A DNA stretch of 64,000 bases from Streptomyces sp. SPB162 (GTDB lineage: Bacteria; Actinomycetota; Actinomycetes; Streptomycetales; Streptomycetaceae): positions 5,215,001-5,279,000 of the forward strand of contig NZ_JAQFII010000001.1 in assembly GCF_029504575.1 (NCBI RefSeq). Reading direction: 5' to 3'. The notes below the pieces were generated by a model that saw nothing but the letters and a program-made list of their open reading frames with translations, ran no database searches and was not told the DNA's origin. Every line of letters starts with the position of its first letter. Within the stretch, counting starts at the first letter, position 1. This document shows positions 7,450-14,738 of the stretch, in pieces. Made by a program: the position numbers and the translations under genes.

Positions 7450-8402
7450 CGGGTCACCTCCGGGCGCCGGAACGTGGTGAGGTTCGCCTTGATCTTCTGC
7501 CACGGGGTGAGCGGCAGACTGCGCAGCGAGCCCCGGGCGAAGCGGCGCTCCAGGTAGTACTGGAAGACGCTGAACACGCTGGTCAGGGCGAGGTACCAGA
7601 TGGACGCGACGAAGAACATCTCCATGGTCGCGAAGGAGCTCGCGGCGATGTCCTGCGCGCTGCGCAGCAGGTCCTGGTACTGGACCGCGACGACCAGCGA
7701 GGACGTCTTGAGCATGTTGATGAACTCGTTGCCGCTCGGCGGGATGATCACGCGCATCGCCTGCGGCAGCACCACACGGCGCATGGTCTGGCCCTGCTTC
7801 ATGCCCAGCGCGTGCGACGCCTCGGTCTGGCCCTCGTCGACCGACTGGATGCCGGCGCGCACGATCTCGGCCATGTAGGCGCCCTCGTTCAGACCGAGCC
7901 CCAGCAGGGCGGCCACGAACGGGGTCATCACGTCGACCATGTTGTTCTTGTAGATCGGTCCGAGGTTCAGGACCGGGAAGATCAGCGCCAGGTTGAACCA
8001 GATGAGCAGCTGCACATAGACCGGGGTGCCGCGGAAGAACCAGATGTAGAGCCAGGCGACACCGCCCGTCACCGGGTTCTTGGAGAGCCTCATGACGGCG
8101 AAGAGCACGCCGAGCAGCAGACCCATCAGCATCGACAGGACGCTGATGAGGATGGTGTGCCACAGGCCGGTCAGGATGGAGTGGTCGAACAGCTTCTCCG
8201 GCACGGTCGCCCAGCGCACGTCGCCCTGGGAGAACGAGTACATGAGCGCGGCCAGCACGACCACGACCACGACAGCGCTCACCCAGCGCCCGTAGTGCCG
8301 TACGGGGATCGCCCGGATGGCTTCCGCCGGGACCGCGGTGGCGGTCCCGGCCGACCCGCTCGGCGGAGTGTCGGCGGGTTCCTTCTCAAATTTGTCAGTC
8401 AC
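7446..8402 (-). CDS. Polar amino-acid ABC transporter permease
   Basis: A 318-residue inner-membrane permease of the HisM/GlnP type. A cytoplasmic N-terminus of about 40 residues is followed by five or six hydrophobic helices. The coupling motif region reads EASHALGMKQGQTMRRVVLPQAMR (split by positions: Glu-Ala ... Gly ... Leu-Pro-Gln-Ala), and the conserved NEFINMLKTSSLV block follows. Start GTG 8402 has GAAGGG upstream; the stop overlaps the ATPase start by four bases, so the two are translationally coupled. The substrate-binding protein gene ends 30 bp upstream, giving the order binding protein, permease, ATPase in one operon. Confidence 0.92.
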   Translation of the reverse strand: MTDKFEKEPADTPPSGSAGTATAVPAEAIRAIPVRHYGRWVSAVVVVVVLAALMYSFSQGDVRWATVPEKLFDHSILTGLWHTILISVLSMLMGLLLGVLFAVMRLSKNPVTGGVAWLYIWFFRGTPVYVQLLIWFNLALIFPVLNLGPIYKNNMVDVMTPFVAALLGLGLNEGAYMAEIVRAGIQSVDEGQTEASHALGMKQGQTMRRVVLPQAMRVIIPPSGNEFINMLKTSSLVVAVQYQDLLRSAQDIAASSFATMEMFFVASIWYLALTSVFSVFQYYLERRFARGSLRSLPLTPWQKIKANLTTFRRPEVTR

Positions 8403-8432
8403 GGTGACTGCCCTTCAGTGAAGCGCGTGGGG

Positions 8433-9389
8433 TCAGGATCCGCCGTTGATCGCGGCCTTGGTGATCGCGCCGTCGCCGGCGCCCCACTTGTCGAGGGCTG
8501 CCTTGTAGCTGCCGTCGGCGATGATCGCGTCCATCGCCAGCTTGATCGCGTCACGCAGCTGCGTGTTGCTCTTGTCCACGGCGATGCCGAACGGCCCGGC
8601 GTCGGACTTGTTGGCCACGGACTCGAAGTCGTTGCCGCCGCCCGCGGTCTTGGCGATGTACGCGGCGACCGGGGAGTCGTTGAGGTCGGCGACGGCGCCG
8701 CCGGCCTTGACGCGGGTCTGGGCCTCGGCGTCGGTCGGGAAGGACTCGATGGAGAGCGCCGACTTGCCGCCGGTCGTGCACTTCTTGGACAGGTCCTTGG
8801 CGGCCGCCTCGAAGGTCGTACCGCGCTGGACGGCGAGCTTCTTGCCGCACAGGTCGTCCACGGAGGTGATGTGCTCCGGGTTGCCCTTCTTGACCAGGAT
8901 GCCGGTGCTCGCGGTGAAGTAGTCGACGAAGTCGACGCCCTTACCGGTCTTCTGCCCCTTGTCGTCCAGGCCCTCCTGGCGGGCCTTGGTGTCGCTCACG
9001 GAGGACATGACGAGGTTGTAGCGGCCGGTCTGCATCGCGGCGAGGAGGCCGTCGAAGGTGCCGCTGGTGAACTTGAACGTCACGCCGAGCTGCTTGCCGA
9101 GCGCGGCGGCCACGTCGGGGTCGACGCCGACGATGGTGCCGCTCTGCTTCAGCTCCATCGGCGCGTACGTGGCGTCGGTGCCGACCTGGATGACGCCGGC
9201 GTCCTGGATCGCCTTGGGCAGTTTGTTGAAGAGCGGAGCACTGTTCGACTTCGACGAGGTGTCGGGGCCGCTGTCCTTCTTGGTCTGGTCGCCACAGCCG
9301 CTGAGCAGCAGGGTGCCCGCGACCGCGATCGCGCCGACCGCTGTGATCCGAGAGGTGGCGGTCGTGCGAAGTGTGGTGCGTGCGGTCAT
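8433..9389 (-). CDS. Amino-acid ABC transporter substrate-binding lipoprotein
   Basis: A 318-residue type 3 solute-binding protein anchored by a lipid. The signal peptide ends in the lipobox LLLSGC (Cys at about residue 27). Family-3 features follow: VIQVGTDATYAPMEL, FDGLLAAMQTGRYNLVMSSVSDT, DDLCGKKLAVQRGTT and a C-terminal DKWGAGDGAI. Amino-acid class is inferred from family and from the permease; the exact substrate is unknown. Start ATG 9389 is preceded by GGAGGAA. It is the first gene of the importer operon. Confidence 0.92.
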   Translation of the reverse strand: MTARTTLRTTATSRITAVGAIAVAGTLLLSGCGDQTKKDSGPDTSSKSNSAPLFNKLPKAIQDAGVIQVGTDATYAPMELKQSGTIVGVDPDVAAALGKQLGVTFKFTSGTFDGLLAAMQTGRYNLVMSSVSDTKARQEGLDDKGQKTGKGVDFVDYFTASTGILVKKGNPEHITSVDDLCGKKLAVQRGTTFEAAAKDLSKKCTTGGKSALSIESFPTDAEAQTRVKAGGAVADLNDSPVAAYIAKTAGGGNDFESVANKSDAGPFGIAVDKSNTQLRDAIKLAMDAIIADGSYKAALDKWGAGDGAITKAAINGGS

Positions 9390-9892
9390 TGCTGGTTCCT
9401 CCTGCGGAATGTGGGCGGAGTGGGGAAGCCGGTGGGTGGAGACCCCTGTTCGAGTGTCGCCACCCGGTGTGATGTGCGCATCTTGCCATCCGGACAGACC
9501 CAGACAGTGGTCCAGTTGTGTCAAAATCGGATAACGGGCGATCCCCGGGCTCTCACCGGGCCGGCACACCAAGGCCGGACCGCGGTGGGGCCACGCCGAC
9601 CAGTCGCACACAGTATCCGCGGTTTCACCCTATTCGGGCTTTTTGCCGCGCTGTCTGCCGTGATATCCGATTCGCTCCCTGTTCATGGAACCGAATGGGC
9701 TCGTCAGCGGAATCGGTCTTCCGGTAGAACGGATCCTTACCCCTCATCCCGGGGCCCACGGCATGCGTGCGGCATGCCTGGCGCCGGTGCCTTCAGGACC
9801 ACTCAAGTGCCTGGGTGTACCGATGCCGAGCCCGCCTATCTCCGTTTCTGGAGGTAGTACCCTCGACACCAAATCAGACAAAGGGGTCAATT
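9390..9892. promoter_or_regulatory. Divergent promoter region between ABC importer operon and malic enzyme
   Basis: About 500 bp without a supported gene. It separates two divergent transcription units and is somewhat richer in A/T than the neighbouring coding DNA, mainly at 9610-9740. It must carry promoters for both units. I could not name a specific operator or sigma-factor box. Confidence 0.5.
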
Positions 9893-11089
9893 GTGGCAGC
9901 GGAGATCGTCAATCCTCGGACCGATACGGATGAATTTCCCATCGATCCGGTCTTCGCCCTGCACCGCGGCGGAAAGATGGAGGTGACCGCGACCGTGCCG
10001 GTGCGCGACGCGGACGATCTGTCCCTCGCCTACACGCCGGGTGTCGCGAAGGTCTGCACGGCCATTGCCGAGCAGCCCGATCTGGTGAACGACTACACCT
10101 GGAAGTCCAACGTCGTGGCCGTGGTCACGGACGGCACCGCGGTGCTCGGACTCGGTGACATCGGCCCGGAGGCCTCCCTGCCGGTCATGGAGGGCAAAGC
10201 CATCCTCTTCAAGCAGTTCGGCGGGGTCGACGCGGTCCCCATCGCGCTGGCCTGCACGGACGTCGACGAGATCATCGAGACCGTGGTGCGGATGGCCCCG
10301 TCCTTCGGCGGCGTCAACCTGGAGGACATCTCCGCCCCCCGCTGCTTCGAGATCGAGCGGAGGCTGCAGGAGCGCCTGGACATCCCGGTCTTCCACGATG
10401 ACCAGCACGGCACCGCCGTCGTGACGCTCGCCGCGCTGCGCAACGCCGCCAAGCTCACCGACCGGTCGCTGGGGCAGCTGCGCGCGGTGATCTCGGGCGC
10501 GGGAGCGGCCGGGGTCGCGATCGCCAAGATCCTCGTCGAGGCGGGCATCGGCGATGTCGCCGTCACCGACCGCAAGGGGATCGTGCACGCCGGCCGTGAC
10601 GATCTGAACTCCGTCAAGCGCGAGCTGGCCTCGTACACCAATAAGGCTGGTCTTTCCGGTTCGCTGGAGACCGCCCTGGAGGGGGCCGACGTCTTCATCG
10701 GCGTCTCCGGCGGGACCGTGCGCGAGGAGGCGGTGGCCACCATGGCCAAGGGCGCCTTCATCTTCGCGATGGCCAACCCGACGCCGGAGATCCACCCGGA
10801 CGTCGCGCACAAGTACGCGGCGGTCGTCGCCACCGGCCGCAGCGACTTCCCGAACCAGATCAACAACGTCCTGGCGTTCCCCGGCATCTTCGCCGGCGCC
10901 CTCCAAGTGCGCGCTTCGCGCATCACCGAGGGCATGAAGATCGCCGCCGCCGAGGCGCTGGCCGCCGTCATCGCCGACGAGCTCAGCGCGGACCACGTCA
11001 TCCCGTCGCCCTTCGACGCACGGGTCGCCCCGGCCGTCACCGCCGCGGTCGCCGCCGCCGCCCGGGCCGAAGGCGTCGCCCGCCGCTGA
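9893..11089 (+). CDS. Malic enzyme (malate dehydrogenase, oxaloacetate-decarboxylating)
   Basis: A 398-residue short bacterial malic enzyme that converts malate to pyruvate, CO2 and reduced nicotinamide. Visible motifs: catalytic Tyr in LAYTPGVAKV, VTDGTAVLGLGDIGPEA, metal-site FHDDQHGTAVV, the Rossmann loop GAGAAGVAIAKI, and MANPTPEIHPD. The start GTG 9893 has AAAGGGG seven bases upstream; the frame is open further upstream without a matching signal. From memory, the S. coelicolor counterpart in this neighbourhood (SCO5261) is the NADP-linked enzyme, which feeds NADPH and pyruvate to lipid and polyketide synthesis. The cofactor cannot be fixed by eye. Confidence 0.93.
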   Translation: MAAEIVNPRTDTDEFPIDPVFALHRGGKMEVTATVPVRDADDLSLAYTPGVAKVCTAIAEQPDLVNDYTWKSNVVAVVTDGTAVLGLGDIGPEASLPVMEGKAILFKQFGGVDAVPIALACTDVDEIIETVVRMAPSFGGVNLEDISAPRCFEIERRLQERLDIPVFHDDQHGTAVVTLAALRNAAKLTDRSLGQLRAVISGAGAAGVAIAKILVEAGIGDVAVTDRKGIVHAGRDDLNSVKRELASYTNKAGLSGSLETALEGADVFIGVSGGTVREEAVATMAKGAFIFAMANPTPEIHPDVAHKYAAVVATGRSDFPNQINNVLAFPGIFAGALQVRASRITEGMKIAAAEALAAVIADELSADHVIPSPFDARVAPAVTAAVAAAARAEGVARR

Positions 11090-11123
11090 CCGCCTCCGGG
11101 CGGACCGTCGCAGAACAGGGAAT

Positions 11124-11162
11124 GACGGCGGGCCGGCACCCACGGGGTGCCGGCCCGCCGTC
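11124..11162 (+). terminator. Terminator hairpin after malic enzyme
   Basis: Perfect inverted repeat with arms 11124-11140 and 11146-11162, about 35 bases past the malic enzyme stop. A second copy of most of one arm (GGACGGCGGGCCGGCACCGG) lies at 11172-11191. Confidence 0.85.
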
Positions 11163-11370
11163 ACCGGTGCGCGGACGGCGGGCCGGCACCGGCCTCCTGC
11201 GTCATGTCGTCCCCACCCTCGCCCCCGTCCGGGGGACAGCCCGTCACTGTGTCGGTGCGCCGGGAGGTCCGCCGGGTTGCGGGGCCGGGCCGGTGGATCA
11301 GGGGTGACGTATGTCGCTTCGTGCGGCGGGCCCTTCACCGGACGTGGATCGCGCCGATAGTTTCTGCTGC

Positions 11371-12336
11371 ATGTTCGCTGCCTATGCCGCACGTATCGAC
11401 CGTGACCAGCCGCTGAACGGCCTGGAGCTGGGGGAGCGCCCCGAGCCGGAGCGCCGGGAGGGGTGGACGACGATCACGGTGAAGGCCGCGTCGCTCAACC
11501 ACCACGACCTGTGGTCGCTGCGCGGGGTGGGACTCGGCCAGGAGCGGTTGCCGATGATCCTCGGCTGCGACGCGGCGGGCGTCGACGAGAACGGCGACGA
11601 GGTCGTGCTGCACTCCGTCATCGGCCAGTCCGGACACGGCGTCGGTCCTGACGAGCCGCGCTCCATCCTCACCGAGCGGTACCAGGGGACGTTCGCCGAG
11701 CGGGTGTCGGTGCCGGCCTGGAACGTGCTGCGCAAGCCGCCGGAGCTCTCCTTCGAGGAGGCGGCCTGCCTGCCGACCGCGTGGCTGACCGCGTACCGGA
11801 TGCTCTTCACCAACGCGGGCGTGCGGCCGGGCGATTCCATCCTGGTGCAGGGCGCGGGCGGCGGCGTCGCGACGGCGGCGATCGTGCTGGCGAAGGCCGC
11901 GGGGCTGCGGGTGTTCGCGACGAGCCGGGACGAGGCCAAGCGCGAGCGCGCGGTGGAGCTGGGCGCGGAGGCGGCCTTCGAGCCGGGCGCACGGCTGCCG
12001 CGGCGGGTCGACGCGGTGATCGAGACGGTGGGCGCCGCGACCTGGTCGCACTCGGTGAAGTCGCTGCGGCCCGGCGGCACGCTGGTGATCTCGGGCGCCA
12101 CGAGCGGTTCCAACCCGCCGGCCGCCGAACTCACCCGGATCTTCTTCCTGGAGCTGAAGGTCGTCGGCTCCACGATGGGCACCAAGGACGAGCTGGAGGA
12201 TCTGCTCAGCTTCTGCGCGGCCACCGGAGTCCGGCCGGTGATCGACTCGGTGCTGCCGCTCGAACGGGCCCGTGAGGGCTTCGAGAAGATGGCGGGCGGC
12301 GATCTGTTCGGCAAGATCGTGCTGACGACGGGCTGA
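11371..12336 (+). CDS. Zinc-type alcohol dehydrogenase-like / quinone oxidoreductase (MDR superfamily)
   Basis: A 321-residue MDR oxidoreductase. The GroES-like N-terminal domain has the family signature SLNHHDLWSLRG, and the Rossmann domain carries VQGAGGGVATAAI, with SRDEAKRE indicating NADP preference. The structural zinc Cys cluster is missing and the catalytic Cys is present only as GCDAAG, so zinc dependence is doubtful and a quinone-reductase-like enzyme is more likely. Start ATG 11371 is chosen by homology (MFAAYAARI). The gene stands alone between two strong terminators. Substrate unknown. Confidence 0.85.
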   Translation: MFAAYAARIDRDQPLNGLELGERPEPERREGWTTITVKAASLNHHDLWSLRGVGLGQERLPMILGCDAAGVDENGDEVVLHSVIGQSGHGVGPDEPRSILTERYQGTFAERVSVPAWNVLRKPPELSFEEAACLPTAWLTAYRMLFTNAGVRPGDSILVQGAGGGVATAAIVLAKAAGLRVFATSRDEAKRERAVELGAEAAFEPGARLPRRVDAVIETVGAATWSHSVKSLRPGGTLVISGATSGSNPPAAELTRIFFLELKVVGSTMGTKDELEDLLSFCAATGVRPVIDSVLPLERAREGFEKMAGGDLFGKIVLTTG

Positions 12337-12343
12337 GCAGCCG

Positions 12344-12384
12344 GCGGGGGTGCGGGTTCCGTCCCCCGGAACCCGCACCCCCGC
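12344..12384. terminator. Bidirectional terminator hairpin
   Basis: Two 18-base perfect arms (12344-12361 and 12367-12384) around a five-base loop, between the convergent ends of the MDR gene and the PadR-like gene. Confidence 0.88.
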
Positions 12385-12401
12385 GCTCGTTCGTCCCCGC
12401 G

Positions 12402-13382
12402 TCAGTCCGTGCGACCGCGCAGCACGGCGGCGATCCGGGCCGCCGCCGTCGACAGGTGGCGCCGCGACTCGCGCAGCTGACCGGCGTCCACGCCCCGGTC
12501 GCGAGCGGCGTCACGGATGTCGTCGCGAAAGCGGTCCAGGAGGCGCTCCAGCTCGCGGCCCGGGTCGGCGACGTCCTCGGACGCGTTCTCCCTGGCCCAG
12601 TCGGGTGCGTCCGCCGGCACCTCGGCCGACTCGGCGTCCGCGTCGGTGGGAGCGCCCGGCTCCTTCCTGGCATGACCGGGCCAGGAGGCCGAGACGTGGC
12701 CGGTGGCCCGGCCCAGCGCGCCCAGTTCGCGGTTGAGTTCGGCGAGGCCCTCCTTGAGGCCGCCCTGCCAGTCGCCCTCGCGGACGTGGGACTGCACCTG
12801 CTCCTGGACCTGCTTGGCGATCCGCTGCACCTCGACGCGGGCGAACTCCTGGGCCTCCTTGGCCTGGAGGCGGGCGGTGCGCGCGTCCTCCTTGGCGCGG
12901 CGGCTCTCCTCCTTGGCGCGACGGGCCTGGTCCTTCCACTCCTGCTTCATCGCGCGGAAGTCGGTGCCGGATCCGTTGCCCGAGGGAGCGCTGCTGCGGG
13001 CCTGCTGCGCCGCGGCCCGGATCTCGCGGCGCAGGTCGCCGGCGGCGCCGCGGACGTCCTCGCGGATCTCGGCGGCCAGCGTCGAGACGGACTCGCGGAT
13101 CTCGTTCTCCAGATCGGCGATCTCGTCGGCCCTGGCGGCCAGCTCGGCGCGGCCGCCGTCGGAGATGGAGTAGACCTTGCGGCCGCCCTCGGTGCTGTGG
13201 GTGACCAGGCCCTCCTTCTCCAGCTTGGCCAGCCGCGGGTAGACGGTGCCGGCGGAGGGGGCGTAGAGGCCGTGGAAGCGCTCCTCCAGCAGCCGGATGA
13301 CTTCGTAGCCGTGGCGCGGGGCCTCGTCCAGGAGCTTGAGGAGGTACAGCCGCAGCCGGCCGTGGGCGAAGACGGGGGCCAT
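12402..13382 (-). CDS. PadR family transcriptional regulator with long coiled-coil tail
   Basis: A 326-residue protein. Residues 1-75 form the PadR winged helix (RLYLLKLLDEAPRHGYEVIR, SAGTVYPRLAKLEKEGLV, GRKVYSIS). The remaining 250 residues are mostly charged helix rich in Glu, Arg and Ala (about 85-230), probably coiled coil, with a second helical block at the end (ELERLLDRFRDDIRDAARDR). This is much longer than a normal PadR of about 110-180 residues. The ATG at 13382 is separated from the DUF4097 stop by a single base, so the two genes are translationally coupled and the regulator probably controls its own operon through the palindromes at 14303-14338. Confidence 0.9.
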   Translation of the reverse strand: MAPVFAHGRLRLYLLKLLDEAPRHGYEVIRLLEERFHGLYAPSAGTVYPRLAKLEKEGLVTHSTEGGRKVYSISDGGRAELAARADEIADLENEIRESVSTLAAEIREDVRGAAGDLRREIRAAAQQARSSAPSGNGSGTDFRAMKQEWKDQARRAKEESRRAKEDARTARLQAKEAQEFARVEVQRIAKQVQEQVQSHVREGDWQGGLKEGLAELNRELGALGRATGHVSASWPGHARKEPGAPTDADAESAEVPADAPDWARENASEDVADPGRELERLLDRFRDDIRDAARDRGVDAGQLRESRRHLSTAAARIAAVLRGRTD

Positions 13383-13383
13383 G

Positions 13384-14265
13384 TCAGATGTCCTTCCGGA
13401 ACGAGGGGGTCCCGTCGGCCGACGCGCCTACCGGCTCGTCGTCGACAGGTGGGCGGCGCAGCAGGGCGATGGCGCCGGAGACGGTGGTGGCCTTCAGGTG
13501 CGCGCCACCGGTGCCGATCCGTCCGGTGATGCGCTTGGCGCCCCACTGGCCGCTGACCCGCAGGTCCTCGAAGGCGCAGGAGACGGCGCCGCTCGCGGTG
13601 TTGGCGTCGACGTCGGCGTTCGCGGGATCGGGGATGCGGACGGCGATCTCGCCGGAGACGGTGTTCAGGCGGACGTCGGCGCCCGGGGGCGTCTCCGCCG
13701 GGGCCAGATCGAGCACCATGTTGCCGCTGACGGATTCCGCCTTGATGCGGGCGCTGCCGCCCTCGACGACGGTCAGGTCGCCGGAGACGGTGCTGACCTG
13801 CAGGTCGCCGGAGACCGCCTGGGCCTCGACGTTGCCCGAGACGGTGTTGGCGCTGACCGCGCCGGCCGCGCCGACCAGCGTGACGTCCCCGTTGACCCCG
13901 CGCACCTGGATGGGTTCGGAGAGACCGGAGATCACCGCGCTGGCGCCGACCACCCCGACCTCGGCGCGGGTGCGCTGCGGGACGGCGAGGGAGACGACCG
14001 CGTGCCGCTCCCAGCCCTTGCCGCCGAGCCACTTCAGGAAGCCCTTCCAGGGCAGGTCGTCGTAGCCGACCGTGAGCACCCCGTCGTGGAGGCTGACCAG
14101 CAGCGGCGGTCCGTTGAGCTCGCCGACCTCCAGCCGGGCCGGCCCCTCCTCGACACCGACGACGTTCACCGCCCCGCCGACGATGCGCACGCGCACCGTG
14201 TCGACGGGTGCGTCGAAGACGAGCTTCTGTGGTTCGGTGACGGTCCATTCCGACGTGCCGCTCAT
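13384..14265 (-). CDS. DUF4097 beta-helix-like protein (PadR operon partner)
   Basis: A 293-residue protein of the DUF4097 family, recognised by repeated short beta-strand units with the motif V-S-G-x-(I/V/L), for example ANTVSGNVEA, VSGDLQVSTVSGDLTV and TVSGEIAVRI. These units should stack as a right-handed beta solenoid. No signal peptide is seen, so it is probably cytoplasmic or peripheral. Start ATG 14265 has GAGGAGGGG upstream. It is the first gene of a two-gene operon with the PadR regulator. PadR plus DUF4097 pairs are frequent in actinobacteria, but the function is not known. Confidence 0.88.
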   Translation of the reverse strand: MSGTSEWTVTEPQKLVFDAPVDTVRVRIVGGAVNVVGVEEGPARLEVGELNGPPLLVSLHDGVLTVGYDDLPWKGFLKWLGGKGWERHAVVSLAVPQRTRAEVGVVGASAVISGLSEPIQVRGVNGDVTLVGAAGAVSANTVSGNVEAQAVSGDLQVSTVSGDLTVVEGGSARIKAESVSGNMVLDLAPAETPPGADVRLNTVSGEIAVRIPDPANADVDANTASGAVSCAFEDLRVSGQWGAKRITGRIGTGGAHLKATTVSGAIALLRRPPVDDEPVGASADGTPSFRKDI

Positions 14266-14302
14266 GTCGACCCCTCCTCGGTGGTACGGCAGGCAACGCA
14301 AC

Positions 14303-14338
14303 ATATCGCGTCTAAGTGATAGACACGATATATCGCGT
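14303..14338. promoter_or_regulatory. Probable PadR operator upstream of the DUF4097-PadR operon
   Basis: An A/T-rich island in GC-rich DNA, 38 bp upstream of the DUF4097 start. It contains two copies of ATATCGCG (14303-14310 and 14330-14337) and the perfect palindrome CGATATATCG (14326-14335). The location and symmetry fit binding of the dimeric PadR protein encoded in the same operon. It is not experimentally supported here. Confidence 0.65.
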
Positions 14339-14386
14339 ACTGGAGAAGTCAAGCGGCCCGTTCCGAGGTGTCGAGCCGCCCGCGAG

Positions 14387-14569
14387 TCACTCCTCGTCGT
14401 CCTCGTCGTCCAGCCGGGCCAGCCAGGTGGCCAGCCGCTCCACAGGGATCTCGAAGTCGGGGTTGAGGTCGACGAACTCCCGCAGCCGGGAGGCCAGCCA
14501 CTCGAAGGAGACCTCCTCCTCGCCGCGCCGGCTCTCCAGCTCCTCGATACCGCGATCGGTGAAGTACAC
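14387..14569 (-). CDS. Short conserved Streptomyces protein (DUF6104-like)
   Basis: A 60-residue acidic protein starting (with GTG read as Met) YFTDRGIEELE, with the core FEWLASRLREFVDLNPDFE and an acidic tail of Asp/Glu. I recognise this as the short actinobacterial family labelled DUF6104; the role is unknown. GTG 14569 is preferred over ATG 14581 because GGAG sits six bases before it, while the upstream ATG has the same GGAG-like signal too close. It is divergent from the protease gene at 14739. Confidence 0.75.
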   Translation of the reverse strand: MYFTDRGIEELESRRGEEEVSFEWLASRLREFVDLNPDFEIPVERLATWLARLDDEDDEE

Positions 14570-14738
14570 GGGATGCTCCATAGCTCCAAGCAGTGGTCAC
14601 CGGTGCGCACGGACACCGCGACACAGGGACGGTGGGACATTCCAGGCAAGGATAGGCAGCATTCCCCCACTCCCTCGCGCGGGTCCTCGCAGGCCGCTAG
14701 CCTTTCGTCACGGCCGGCCGAACGGGGGGTGACGCGGC

